From Cenococcum geophilum 1.58 (lineage: Eukaryota; Ascomycota; Dothideomycetes; Gloniales; Gloniaceae): a stretch of 64,000 bases of DNA. The number at the start of each line of letters is the position of its first letter. Positions within the stretch are counted from its first letter, which is position 1. This document shows positions 11,701 to 23,597 of this stretch, one piece after another. A program made the position numbers and the translations under genes. The stretch lies in the NCBI GenBank assembly GCA_001692895.1, contig KV748200.1, positions 937,343 to 1,001,342 on the forward strand, in the 5' to 3' direction. A model generated the notes under the pieces. That model saw only the letters and a list, made by a program, of their open reading frames with translations, was not told where the DNA came from and did no database searches.

Positions 11701-14700
11701 GTCGTCTAGGTACGCGGAGTAGAAGTTATTAAGGTAGTCCCGTAAGGCATTATTAATATAGCTTTAGAAACTGCCTAGGCCGTTATATACGCTAAAAGGT
11801 ATAATGGTGTATTTAAATTGGCCGAAGCGTAATATAAATGCGGTTTTCTATTTATTACCTTCCCATATTTAGAGGTAGTTAAAGGCGGCGATAATATTAA
11901 GTTTAGTATAGATTTTAGCTTAGCTAAGCCGTTTAAGGGTCTCGCGTATAAGTAGTACGGGGTATTAGTTCTTAATTGTAATAGCGTTAAGTCCTCTATA
12001 GTTAATGCAGAATTAAATACCTCCTCTTAGCTTTTTAGTAAGGAGGATAGGAGCGGTTGCTAGGGATATGCTAGGACAAATAAACCCTTTATTAAGGTGC
12101 TTATTAATATACTTTTTAATAACTAGGAGTTTATCTTTTAACATTAAGTAGGGTTTCTTATAGGGCGGCGTTTTTCCTTATTTAATATTAATGGCATAGT
12201 CGTTAGGTTAATGTAAGGGTAGTATATCTACGCTCTTTTATAAGTATACGTTAATAAAGTTATAGTATCTCTTAGGGAGGAGCTTGCGGAGTTCCTTATT
12301 AGTAAGTCCTTTTTTAAGCTTTATAAACTTCTTAAAGTCTAAGGGTAAAAGTCTATAAAGTTTTACGGGGGCATTATTTTCTAGGAGGTTAATTATATCT
12401 ATCCTATTACTATAGAGGATGTGGTCCTAATCTTTATTAAGCTTATATAGTCGTAATTAGGAGGCTACGGCAACGGTCTAGCCTTTCCTACGTACTATAC
12501 GGTAAAAGGCCGCGGCGCTTACATAGTGGTAGTTAGTCGTGGGTGGGGTAATAAAGGTTTCCTTAGGTTAATATCCTAGAGAGTAAATAAAGGCGGCTAG
12601 GCTATGCCCTAGGCAAGTCTCTCTGCAGTATTTAGAGTTAAAGGTTACTTCTCTCTTTTACCAGTTAATGGTAGGGTTATGTTATTAAGCTAGTTCATTC
12701 TAAGGATAATAGGGTAGTTTATAAGTAGTATAATATAGGCCTAGAGCTCCTCCTAGTGTCTATTTATATTTAGGTAGAGTTATACTATATAGGTAATCTT
12801 TTATGCAGTATAACTATTGTTAGCGAGTTATAGGGCGCGGGCTTTGGTAAAGGGTAAGGTAGGTAGGTTATAAGTGCGTATAAATTAGGTATCTATAAAT
12901 TTATTAGTAGCTCCGCAGTTAATTATAGAATAGGTTTTATATTGTTTCTTAGCGGTAGTTCCCTCTATAGGTAAGACTATTTACTTCCATCCTTCTATTC
13001 TTACTAAGCTATTTATTAAGTAAGCCAATATATAGATCCCTTTATTATTAGAGTATCCTAACCTACGACTTAGGGCTAGGACTTTGCGTTTTCTACTTCC
13101 GCGTCTAATTCTACTACTATTGCTATATCTTTGTCTTATGTAATAGCGGCGCGTAGTAACATATTTAGTGTCCGGGGTATAGGGTTAGGTATTTAATAGC
13201 GGCTGCTAAACCTAGCCATTAGGCAGTTTAGGCTATAGCTATAATAGTTTTCTTAACGGCATTTATAGTAACGCCTTAGTTTCCGGAGTAGCTTATACTC
13301 TCTATCTAGTAGCTTCTTCGGGAAGGCTAGTATAGAGAGGTCGATATTAGGACCAGTGGTAGTGCTTAGGGTAGTAGGCGTTAGTAGTTTAGTAGGTCCG
13401 GAGGGCTTCTATAGGGAGGTCTTTGGGCAGGGGTTTATAGTAGTAATTTAGTTTAGCCGTCGTTTAATCTTCCGTAGGGCTGCTATTATATTATAAACGT
13501 TATTATAGTTATGGCTAGCGGCTATATGACTAAGGCAATAAGTGACTTTTTTAAGGAGATCTTCCTAGTCTTTAGTATTGTCTTAGGCGAGGACTCTGGT
13601 ATATTCCTGGAATTTAATATAGAACTTATTAAATAATTTAGTAGGACTTATCTTTAGGGCGCGTAGTTTAGCTTAACTAGTGGCTATTAGGTTATAGTCG
13701 CAGTATATTTAGTTAAGGTTATTAAGGACTTCCTAGTAGGACTGCCACTTCTAAAAACTGCTAGTCTCTTATTAAGCGAAAAGCCTATTAAACGGGATGC
13801 CCTTTATTTGTCCAATAATATAGCTAATCTTAGTATCTTCTATGGGGAAAAGGTAGGCGCTTTAGGTTAGTTTCTTACGGGTTTATATCTTTTAGTGGCT
13901 ATATTCCTTACGGTTACCCTTAAAGATTAGGGGATTAGGGTAGCGTATATTAGACCCTATAGTAGTAGTTTAGGTTTAATTGTTATAGCTTTCGTTGTCG
14001 CCGCTACTATAGTAGGGGTTCCTGTTAGGTAAAGCTACTCGGCGCTAACCTTCTATTAAGCGTTAAGTAGGTAAAGTTGCCAGGGGCGTAAAGACTTAGG
14101 TAGCGTTATATGCAGTAAAGAGGTGTCTAGTATTGTTACGAATATGCTTATTAAGCTAAGATTATAGGTATTTAATTATACCCTTTCTTTCGGTAACTAT
14201 AGCAATAAGTGTAATTTTGGCCTTCTTTAATCGTTAGACGTCGTATTTAGACGCGCGGAGGTTGTCTTTAATCTCCTAGCATGTGTTATTAGCGAGCGCC
14301 TTATAAGCTTATAGGTCTTAGATAATATTATAATCTTAGGCAGTATGTATCTTAGCTTGTATAAGCTTTAGATAGTAGTTCTATAAAAGGCGGTAGTATT
14401 TATTAGGTTTTTGTGCTACTATTTTTATAAATATCTCGGCGTCTTATATCTTGATCTTAATAGGTAGTAGCCCTTCGGCTTATTTATCCGTGGTTATATA
14501 GTTAATAAAGGATAAAACATTGTTAATGTCCCCCTTATAGTCGTTGTAGTCTTTTAAGCTACTAGGCTTCCCTTTAGGGGTTAAGGCTAGGGCTAATAAA
14601 TTAAATCCTCCTAGGACTGATTGGTGTCGTGGTTTTAATATAAGTATTAGGTTATTCTTTAAGTTTAACATAGTAGCTAGTAAGGAATTTTGTCTTACTA

Positions 14701-14829
14701 TTATTAATTCTTTAGAAGTATAAAGTGAGGTAACTTATAGATACGCTGCTTTTAGCAGCGTCTGCAGTATTATAGAGATGTAGAATTGGTTGTAGGCTAA
14801 GCGTTAGTAAAGAAAAAGGCGTAATATAA

Positions 14830-15022
14830 TGTTATGGAACGCGGGTAATAGCTATAAAGCGTATATATTTGGGGAGTCTATAAGACGTTACGCGATCGAT
14901 CGTAAGGGTTAAGGGCGTAAGGAGGTAATATACCCTCGCGTAGCTGATATAAGCTGTATGTGAGGTATATGTAAGAGCACGGGGTTCTCCTATAGAGGCC
15001 CCTGCGGTCGGGTTCCGTAATA
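14830..15022 (-). repeat. 5' LTR of the Ty3/gypsy element
   Basis: Matches 8528-8720 along its whole 193 bases with scattered C/T and G/A differences. One terminus reads TA instead of TG on the element strand, a RIP-type change. Confidence 0.92.
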
Positions 15023-15900
15023 TATATATAGTTGCCGTATTATCCGCCTAGCGTCCCTTTTCTACCCTAAGGCTTAGGGAAACCGCTAGGACTTTAACTA
15101 GGTAATCTTTATAGAGCACTTTTATACCAATACATTCTCCTAGCCTATCCCCTACCCTTATAGCTTATTCCTTTACCTATTAATCCCTTAGGGTAACTCT
15201 AATATCTCCACTCCTAAGGTGTTAGACTATAACGGCGTTATAGACCTCCTTATAAATTTTTATAAGGACTTCTATTTCTAATTATCCCCTAAGCCCCTCT
15301 ACTTTCTCTATATTTAGTTATATTATAATTATATATCCAGATATTATCTTTAGGGGAGTAGGCTCCCTATACTATAGAGGCGTAGCTATAGCAGCTTAGG
15401 TACAGTTCGCCAGTAAGGAGGGGTTTTATTTATTTTTAATTTTACTTAGCCGTTAGAGGATTTAGTTAAGGGTTTACTAAAGGGGCGCCTAAGGTATACT
15501 AGATTAGCGGAGCCATTCTACTAGCTATATTAGTTTATTATAGCTAACGGTCGCTCCCCTATAACTACGGATACTAGATACGTCTAATAGGCTTTATATT
15601 TTGTTAGATGCCTTCTTAATAGAGGTCTTTCCGCTTTATGGTGTGGTATTCGCCCGTTCTTATTGTGGAGGGCCATTGCTAGGCGTGGTTCTGGTGGGCG
15701 CGCGCGAGTGCGAACTACCGTCGTTTGACGTGTGCCTCCCCTGCGATGCATGCATCTCAGGGGGATTCTCTAGGTGTTTTTCTAGGTTCTTGTGGTTGTT
15801 TTTGGTCTTTTTGGGCCGGGTGCAGCAAGAGCTCCTTTTCGGACTTTAATAATATAATTTAGCTATTTATAAATTAAATAAGGAAGAAGTAGAGGAAGAA
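15023..15900 (-). mobile_element. Probable 5' part of the LINE split by the Ty3 element
   Basis: This stretch begins with the second copy of the TATAT target site. The LINE at 3641-8527 lacks the first part of its ORF1, because only about 280 bases lie upstream of its zinc knuckles, so the missing 5' part is expected here. The sequence at 15023-15600 is RIP-like, while 15600-15850 is GC-rich with no recognisable protein. Assignment to the LINE rests on insertion geometry, not on a recognised motif. Confidence 0.45.
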
Positions 15901-15963
15901 GTAGATAAAGAAGCTCTACTACCTAGCTGACGCGTAAAATGTAATATACGTTACCTCAGCGAG

Positions 15964-16035
15964 CTCAGACGTGATTTTTTTAGCTAGCGTCGGAATAACC
16001 TACGCCGTCTTCCGAATTGCAAAATCACGTCTGAG
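15964..16035. repeat. Left hairpin (72 bases)
   Basis: Arms CTCAGACGTGATTTT and AAAATCACGTCTGAG are perfectly complementary over 15 bases around a loop of about 42 bases. Confidence 0.75.
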
Positions 16036-16429
16036 AGGCTTTGGCGAGATTTGTTAAAAACGTAAGCAAAATCTAATAAATAGAGATTATAGATATCTAA
16101 TTTATTTATTTACATAACGCGCTATTATTACCAAAAGTTCATACATTATTTTAAGGCTTAGTACTACTAGATAGTATAGATTTTATAATACGGCTATAGC
16201 CCGGTCCTGACATTAATTTCGTTAAAGTTAAAAAACGCGTGTTGTTAAAAGCGTAAGCATATATTTATATCTTATTAAATAGTCTACTAATATAGACAAA
16301 CTATACAGATATATATAATATCTACTACTTAAAGCTATTGCCAATACCTAGTAGGTGCTATAGTTGGGTCCTTCCTTAAAAATATCCTCCCTTGGCCCGG
16401 AGTGCCTCTGCTACTACTAGGGTAAGCTT

Positions 16430-17475
16430 TGGGCAGAGCTTCATGCGGACCTTAGTAGAGCTTCGTGCAAAGCCACGTGTAGAGCTTCGGTGCAGAGCTT
16501 CGTGTAGAACCACGTGCAGGCGTGTAGAGCTTCGTGCAGAGCTTCGTGCAGAACCACGTGCAGGCGTGTAGAGCTTCGTGCAGAGCTTTCGTGCAGAGCT
16601 TCGTGCGGAGCTTCGTGCAGAGCTTCGTGCAGAGCTTCGTGCAGAGCTTCGTGCGGAGCTTAATGCAGAGCTTCGTGCAGAGCCACGTACAGGCGTGCAG
16701 ACGTGTAGATGTGTAGACGTGTAGACGTGCAGACGTGCAGACGTGTAGGACGTGCAGACGTGCAGACGTGCAGACGTGCAGACGTGCAACGTGCAGACGG
16801 TGCAGACGTGCAGACGTTCGTACGGGCGATCAATTGCAGAGATGTTTGTAGAGACGATTGTATGGGCAATTGATCAATTGATTGTATGGGCGTTCATACG
16901 GGCGTTTGTACGGCGATTATAGACCTTCCTAGTATATTAGTGCTGCGTGTTAGTAGAGCTTTAGAGCTCTTATATAGGGCTTAAGTAGAGCTTTAAGCAG
17001 AGCTTCAAGTAGGAGCTCGAGCAGAGCTTCAAGTAGAGCTTTAAGCAGAGCTTTAAGAGCTTCGAGCAGGCTTCAAGCAGAGCTTCGAGCAGAGCTTCCA
17101 AGCAGAGCTTCGAGTTAGACTTCAAGTAGAGCTTCGAGCAGAGCTCAAGCAGAGCTTCGAGCAGAGCTTTGAGCAGAGCTTTAAGCAGAGGCTTCGAGCA
17201 GGGCTTTGAGCAGAGCTTCGAGCAGGACTTCGAGCAGAGCTTCGAGCAGAGCTTCGGAGCAGAGCTTCGAGCAGAGCTTCGAGCAGAGCTTTTACAGAGC
17301 TTCGTGGCAGAGCTTCGTGCAGAGCTTCGGTAGAGCTTCGAGCAGAGCTTTTTACAGAGCTTCGTGCGGAGCTTCGTGCAGAGCTTCGGTAGAGCTTTGG
17401 TAGAGCTCCGTGCAGGTCTCCCCTGAGCTTCGTTCCGCAGAGCTCTCGCAAAGCTCCCACAGCTCTACGCAGACG
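16430..17475. repeat. GCTTC-rich tandem repeat array (minisatellite)
   Basis: Three phases can be seen. About 16430-16690 repeats a 12-base unit GCAGAGCTTCGT. About 16690-16815 repeats an 8-base unit ACGTGCAG. About 16985-17410 repeats a 12-base unit AGCAGAGCTTCG with many variants. About 16815-16920 holds short copies of a TACGGGCG-type motif. Because 12 is a multiple of three, long repeat-coded ORFs (Ser-Ala-Arg runs on the minus strand) open here, but they have no protein character beyond the repeat. Confidence 0.9.
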
Positions 17476-17799
17476 CAGAGCTTGCAACTCTATTAGGGCC
17501 TACACTATAACCTGTAAAGGCTGTAAGTAAATAAAATTAAATAGGTATATAGCAGATGGAATATCCGCTGGTATAAAGAGGGCCTGGCGGCGTGGGGCGT
17601 TCAGCGTTAGTGTTTTACTGCGTGGCTCGTGTATAAGGAGCTAAAGATCTCATAACTTATAGAGTAGGCTTTTCTCTATAATTTGGTGTAATTTTTATGT
17701 TAATAGGTATTGTGGGAGGGTAGATTAATTTCGTTAAAGTTAATAAGGTCTTCTCATATAAACCATNTTTAGGTTTTCCCACAAATCTCGCCAAAGTCT

Positions 17800-17889
17800 C
17801 TCAGACCACGAAAACGATTGCCGTCCTAAATCAGCTTAGCGGACGGTGCGGATATTCCTATATCCGCACAATCGATTTCTTGGTCTGAG
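17800..17889. repeat. Right hairpin (90 bases)
   Basis: CTCAGACCACG at the left and GGTCTGAG at the right form the outer stem; inside, GTGCGGATAT/ATATCCGCAC forms a second stem on the minus strand. It occupies the same place in the right inverted repeat as the 72-base hairpin does in the left one. Confidence 0.65.
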
Positions 17890-18150
17890 CTTCTGAGGTA
17901 ATAATATACGTTGCATTTTATATAGGTAATAAAATGGTAAGCTTTAGCACGGGTTTCGGCGCGCAATGGAGATATTAGGGGAAATGCTTTATTTACTATG
18001 GCTAAGCGAGAGATTCCCACGGGTTTCCCATTGCTTGGCGTATAATTAACTAACCAGATTATCCGAATATCCTTAACTTCTACCAAAAGCTTTAACTTAC
18101 TACCAAATCTTACCGCCAAGATAGCGAGCTGTCAGCTAGCTGCAGTCTTA

Positions 18151-19751
18151 ACGTGTTTTATCAGTAAGCTGCGCATATCAGTAAACTGCGCACCGAAAAT
18201 CACACCAAAAATCGGAAATTTTGAACCTTAATATCTTAACAACGACTGGGTAATAAATTCTAAAAATTTAATAGGTAATAGATAGCACTTAGAAATAGAG
18301 GCCATTAAATTTCTAAGAGTGGAACTTTTAAAATTCTTAAGATATTAAGGAAAAAAGTGATTTTTTTTTAAATTTGGGGCCAAAAACTACTATTTTAAAA
18401 CTATACCGTATCTAATTACCTGACGCTCGGGCCCACCTAACGCTCGCTTTTCCCATACAAATTTGTAACTTTTAAGCACCTTTAGGTATAAATAACTCAA
18501 CAACTATAAGGCGCATTAATGTAAAATTTTATATTTGTATATTTTATAGCTTAGGGAACTAGTATATAAAGTTATTTTTTAAAAAATAAGTTTCTAGTAT
18601 AAGATATAGATTTCCTATATAAAAGCTAAGTATTTAAAAATAATCTATATACTCCTAAAAAAAAAAATTCTACGTTATTATTAGCTAATATTAATAATAT
18701 TAAGTAAAATAACTAAGATTTTATTATTTTCCTATTAATCTACTAGCTTAGTATTATTTTTAATAAAAAAAACCTTCTAAATAATAATTATACAAGAATA
18801 AAGTAATAATATTACTATTAAACTAGGGTATGTAGTTTCTATAGGGCTATAAAGTATATTTTAATATAAAAGAGTACATTATTTACCTTTTTTTAAGTAT
18901 TTAATATTTATATAGGAGATTAGTATCTTATACTAGAAATATTTTTTTTAAAAAATAACTTTATATACTAATTATTAGAGCTATAAAATATATAAATATA
19001 AAATTTTATATTAATATACTTTGTGGTTATTAAGTTATTTAACGTACTTTATAAGCGAGCGACGCACCTAAGCGAGCGACGCACCTAAGCGAGCGACGCA
19101 CCTCAAAACCCCACCAAAAATTAGAAAAATCGTACCTTAATATCTTAACAACCAGTTAATAATAAATTCTAATAATTTGGATTTAGATTTTAATATACAC
19201 TTTACCGCTTTTATTAAAGTTATATAATAAATAGTTTAATAGTTTTAAAGATATTAAAATTTAGGGGCTAAAATGAAGCTAAATTGCTATATATTGCTTT
19301 ATTTTAAAAACTACTAAACTATTTACTATATAACTTTAATACAGGCTATAAAGTGTGTATTAAAACCCAAATCCAAATTATTAGAATTTATTATTCGGTG
19401 GTTGTTGAGATATTAAGGCATGATTTTTGGTGGGGTTGTATGATGCGTCGCTCGCTTGGGTGCGTCGCTCGCTTATGAAGTACGTTTTCCTTAAAGGTGC
19501 CTAAAAATCGCAATTTTGTATGGGGAAAAGCGAGCGTTCGGTGGGCCTGGGCGTCAGGTGATTAAATACGGTAAGCTTTTAGTATTTAAATTTTTAATAA
19601 CCTTTAGATTTAGGCACTGCATATAATATATTAAAATTTTAGAATTTATTACCTAGTCGTTGTTAAGATATTAAGGTTCGGATTTTCCAATTTTTGGTGT
19701 GATTTTTGGTGCGCAGTTTACTGATATGCGCAGCTTACTGATAAAACACGT
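18151..19751. mobile_element. Foldback (MITE-like) element with TA target site
   Basis: The left end ACGTGTTTTATCAGTAAGC and the right end are inverted copies, each bordered by TA (18149-18150 and 19752-19753), as in Tc1/mariner/pogo-type insertions. The arms run for several hundred bases: 18151-18480 pairs with about 19490-19751 (the right arm is shorter by a deletion of roughly 60 bases), and about 18485-18585 pairs with 18945-19040. The centre (18590-18945) is AT-rich and non-coding. No transposase is present, so it would need one supplied in trans. Confidence 0.75.
19040..19495. mobile_element. Second palindromic element nested in the foldback element
   Basis: The left arm starts near AACGTACTT and three copies of a 17-base GCGAGCGACGCACCTAA unit; the right arm has two inverted copies (TGCGTCGCTCGCTT) and ends AAGTACGTT. 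Inside, AATTTGGATTTAGATTTTAAT-like and AAACTATTTA-like blocks are also inverted. It lies exactly between two parts of the outer element's right arm, so it inserted later. Confidence 0.65.
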
Positions 19752-20101
19752 TATAGCTGACTGCTTACATTAGCAGCCTCTTGGCAGCGAAGCTGACAGC
19801 GTCGCTGACTCTTGGACACACTGAGCATATCCTACCCCGTAACCAAGCACGTACTGATCTAACTGAGTTGGGCCTGAGGTAACTGAGTTCGGGTTAAATT
19901 CTACTACGGAGAGTCTGATTCGTGAGATACGGTACGGACGCTCTTCTTGTAATTGCATAACAGCTTGGAAAGAAAAGGAAAACCGCCAAGACTGCGCTAC
20001 CCAGTAGCAAAAGCCTATTGTACCACCCATAATGATCAATTCAAAGTCGTACTCGCGCTTATAAAAACTACCTGAACAGCCGCAAATCTTTTTGCTATAA
20101 G

Positions 20102-21023
20102 TTAGGGTATACTGTGAAAAGGGGGTGAATAGGCGTACGCTGAAGTGCCAGAAAAGATCTCCACTAGCCTCCCATCCGTCATAAACCAAAGACAAGCCGA
20201 GAATATAGCTGTGAAAAGTCCCACAAGCCCCAGTCTTTTTGACATTCCGTTGACCATATACAGGATCACGATGGCCAAGACGGGGAGTAAGCACGATAGA
20301 ACGGTGCCGAAGAACCCAGCAACTTTAGCAATTTTAGAGTCAGAGTAGTGAACCGTATTTAAGTTAAAGTCTGCCGTGCCTTTCGGTTTCTATAATAAAT
20401 CAGCTTCTTAAGAACGACTAACCTTTTAGGCAACAGGGAGCACCTTAAAACGTCGACCGCACTGATAATGGAAACCGCGGAGGCGATCAAGCAGCCACTC
20501 CGAGAAGTTATTAATCTCCTGTTCGCAATTTTCAAGAGCGATCATATCATCCCCCTGTGACCAGAGGTGACGATCGAGACCAATTAGGTAAACGTTCCCC
20601 ATCGTAGGACGTTCCATCCAATCTTGCAGATTTTTGAGATTGCGATTTCGTGGCTTAGAGAGAGTGAGCATTTGATTATATTGAAGCACAGCCTCATCTG
20701 TGCGATTAGCTGGGGAATCGTATAGGTCAGTGGCTATGCTCACTGTATTCTTTGAGCTTTGCTCTGATCCGAAGAGCCATATTCCACTGCGCGTCGCTTC
20801 CATCATCTTTGTCTGCTGACATTAGCGCATCCCAGTCTAACGAAAAATGCCCTTCCTGTTGAATATCGTTAGCAGCCTCTAGCTTCCGGAAGTCGTGTTC
20901 AAGGGTGACGAGCTCCGCTTGGAGGTATAAGATGTTCTGGACGTTCAGCGCTCCGAATTGACGAACCATAGCCACCTCAGGATATTTGCCCATTAAGGAA
21001 GCGATTTTGGCGTATCCTTTCAT
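20102..21023 (-). CDS. DUF6594 family membrane protein
   Basis: Best model: exons 21023-20744, 20697-20444 and 20389-20102 (273 aa), with introns of 46 bases (GTGAGC to CACAG, with CTAATC before the acceptor) and 54 bases (GTGCTC to TTATAG). The first exon reads GYAKIASLMGKYPEVAMVRQ, then FGALNVQNILYLQAEL, the typical N-terminal block of fungal DUF6594 proteins. Exon 2 has LSKPRNRNLKNLQDWM. Exon 3 starts HYSDSKIAKV and holds two hydrophobic helices (around LLPVLAIVILYMV and LGLVGLFTAIFSACLWF) followed by GRLVEIFSGTSA. In the family this tail usually runs on a little as an AAYAAVLVVF-like helix, which is missing here, so the 3' end may be decayed or continue after another intron. Function of the family is unknown; a membrane-anchored cytoplasmic role is inferred. 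The neighbours are repeats. Confidence 0.7.
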
Positions 21024-23597
21024 GGTGTCAAGCGTCTTAGAAAGAGGGATGTTTCTATAGTATCAACCCTAAAAATATATGGTATGGCTTTTCAGCCTTG
21101 CCTAACGAAGTCATGTTAGCCTTGTCAGTCTGCGACACGTCGCAGTCCTCGCCAGCTCAAACCGAGCCGGCCATCAGCGCTCCTCCCATACTTTTTGTTT
21201 GGCGTACCGCCGTCCGTTCTTGGTCCTCGAATGGGAGAAGAACGTGGCATAACGGCATTGGCTTCACCTCAAGACAGACCTTTAGGAACATCTAGTAAAC
21301 ATGTTGCCGCGCTCTTAGCCTCTCCTAACTCTACACGACCAGGGATAATCTAAAGTTCACTATTTTAAGGTGCTTAGAAGTTCTGTAGTTAATGCACATA
21401 TCACGTGATAAATCAGAACTACGTGATAGTTACAGGGAGACCCTGACCTCAGAGTGTTAAGGAGCTGTGCGCCTGGTGGGTGGTGAGTTCGATGTATACA
21501 GTATATGTACTTGACTACAGCGGGTGGCGAAATGATCTCTTGAATTCACCTCTACTTTGTGCAGCACTCTTCCTGCCCGCAGCTACTAGCCATTAAGAAT
21601 TTGTTCATGGTTAATGCATATACGGCTACTTAGGCAGAGCGCATGTATTATTGTCTATTGCAAGGACTTGACCTTATTTGTCAGCATGAAGCACCGTGAG
21701 CTCTCGCTCATGACATGATTGTCTCTCCAGAAAACTCAGGCATGAGTGTGAGCGAGGATCAGTCAAATTGCTAGTTAGGGTTGTAATTTCGGCTTGCCCT
21801 TATCTCGCTCTTAATTTACTTTCGTACCAGGAGTTACCCCATCCAGCTCAAAGACAGGCGGGAGACACGAGATGATGCTCAATCGGTAGCGTGCATGGTG
21901 AGGACCTGTTGGAATTTTGGAACCTCGCAACAGCCGTGGACCGGCTTAGCAAATCCCGGCTGGAGAAGGATATGGTCTTCATCTTGCATTAGATCTGCGG
22001 CTCTTCCTCAGTTGTTGCTGGTTAATCCCTTGATTGAACCTTGGCCTCCGTGGTATCGGGAAATCGCCGTCCGCTCGTTCTTCTTTCACTAGAGCCTTCT
22101 CCTCTCATATCCTGAATTCTTCTTCGCGCTCAACGCTTAGAGATGGGTCAGGAGTGCGCTTGCGCTTCCTTCACTTGATACTACTAGGCACAGGCAGTTC
22201 CTCCGTGGAGCGCCTCAGCCGGTGATGGTTTTCCGCCTTACCCAAAAAATGCGTGAGCTTCTCATAGGAAATGCATACGGCGAGCTCGTCCGTACCTTCC
22301 GGGTAGAGATGCGGAGGTGAGAAATCCCGTAGAGGAACCCTCAGCTCGCCAGGCATAGGAGTCCCGTCTAGTGAGCGGGGTGGCGACTCTCTAAGGATGA
22401 AGGTTCCGGGGAGGGGGTAAAACGGGAGAGGGTATCAGAGGAACGGCCGTCTGGGATAGCGTCGATAAAATTTGCGAGCGTAGGGTTTCTGGGGCGGTAG
22501 TCTTTCGCTAAATTCCGAAGCTGTAAGAGGATTCTTCGTCGACAGCGCCAATAAATTAGCTTTGTAGCAACTTAAATCCACCCACACATTTATATCTCTT
22601 AATAAACTAGCAGCGCTATATGCAGATAGTAATTAAGTTATCGTAGGTCTCACCTAAAAGATTACACAAAGTTAGCCGCCTTATACACTGTTTAGCGCTC
22701 GACGTGCTTTAGCCCTGCAATGCTATTATCGTCGCAACATCGCCGTCTTGTATTTTCGCTTGCTAAAATTAATTTATATTACTCTCTAAAGCCTACTATA
22801 TCTCCCTACTGCATTTTGAGGCATTATCTACAATGAGCGTAGTGTAAAACGAATCTCCGCTATAGAGGTTGGTACATCAGCAGGCAGAGCAACAAAAGCG
22901 GGCATGGCGGTACATTATATAACTGCGATGTTAACCCGGCGTTAGTCAGTGCGTTTTTTTACGTATCGCCCAGCCTCTCGCTAGCGGTCTAGCCTTTCCT
23001 GGGGTGAGCACGAGAGCCCTATGTGCAGAAGAGCATCGGCTTCCAACACGACCCGCCCTTATTTCGAATAATCGACATCATCATCTGCATATGTCCAGTA
23101 GCAAGAGCATCCGCAGAGCATTTCTCACAAATTGAAAGACGACAGCCTATTACTTCGACTTGGTCGAGATGCGCAACATTTACAGCACCTAGAATAGCGA
23201 AGGACAAGCGCATCACAATTTATTGATTAAACCCATAGTACGGAGCAGTAATCCTCCAGGCCCGTCGCTTCGATCTCGCCTTCGGCCACTTCCACCTCGC
23301 TCTTCTGCGTCCTCTTTGCCGGTGCTTTGGTGAGTCCTGAGCATTTGCGCTGCACCCCGCATTACGTCAACAAATGCATATTCGTACTTCTAGACTCCTG
23401 TATAGCGCGGGAGATGAGCTTAAGAAAGCTAGGTTGAATGCACTTTCAGAAACGTAACGCGGCCGTATGGATGCCCCAAAACGACTATGCCTTTATACAC
23501 GGCTGTACAGATCGGACGATATTCGGAAGGAAGCCATAATACAGGATGGTCGTTCAATAGTATCCACTAATGTTGTACAGAGGCAGCATACGACTCA
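21024..23597. other. No gene recognised (2.6 kb)
   Basis: Base composition is normal, not RIP-like. Several ORFs of 60-67 codons exist on both strands (for example 22171-22356 minus, starting MPGELRVPLRDFSPPHLYPE) but none shows a family motif or an extended spliced model I can support. A decayed gene is possible around 21890-22360. Confidence 0.4.

Larger units (their letters stand above)
8528..15022 (-). mobile_element. Complete Ty3/gypsy LTR retrotransposon, RIP-mutated
   Basis: Two 193-base LTRs (8528-8720 and 14830-15022) bound the element and the 5-base target copy TATAT lies outside each (8523-8527, 15023-15027). In minus-strand order one finds a gag start (near 14670), a weak zinc-knuckle relic near 13215-13290, a protease loop INCGATNKFID near 12890, RT with FCINYRGLNAITI near 11980 and an unmutated YLDDILIYS box near 11695, and the integrase zinc-binding motif GHLGKGGTYKLLS near 10470 with the downstream Cys pair changed to Tyr. 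A purine tract (AGGAGGAGGGGTAG on the minus strand) abuts the 3' LTR at 8721. Order PR-RT-RH-IN makes it Ty3/gypsy. Stops throughout make it inactive. Confidence 0.92.
15935..17920. mobile_element. Putative non-autonomous element: inverted hairpin-bearing ends around a minisatellite
   Basis: About 15935-16055 on the plus strand and about 17920-17778 on the minus strand share the blocks TATACGTTACCTCAG (with small changes), GCTCAGAC, GTCTGAGAG and CTTTGGCGAGATTTG in the same order, so they are inverted copies facing each other. Each carries an internal hairpin with CTCAGAC/GTCTGAG arms but a different loop. Between them lie a tandem array (16430-17475) and non-coding sequence; ATTAATTTCGTTAAAGTTAA occurs twice, at about 16213 and 17726. 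I did not find a clear target duplication. An N occurs at 17767. Confidence 0.5.

Noticed and set aside
16376-16789. 137-codon ORF with Ser-Ala-Arg repeats, and similar ORFs at 17122-17487 and 17206-17403
   Set aside because: They are translations of the 12-base tandem array, open on both strands because the unit is a multiple of three; no protein features outside the repeat.
16430-17475. Regular short repeats considered as a CRISPR-like array
   Set aside because: No unique spacers between fixed repeats, units are contiguous, and the genome is eukaryotic.
19770-20294. 174-codon minus ORF
   Set aside because: It overlaps the last exon of the DUF6594 gene in another frame and has no family features; at most a small part could be a further 3' exon.
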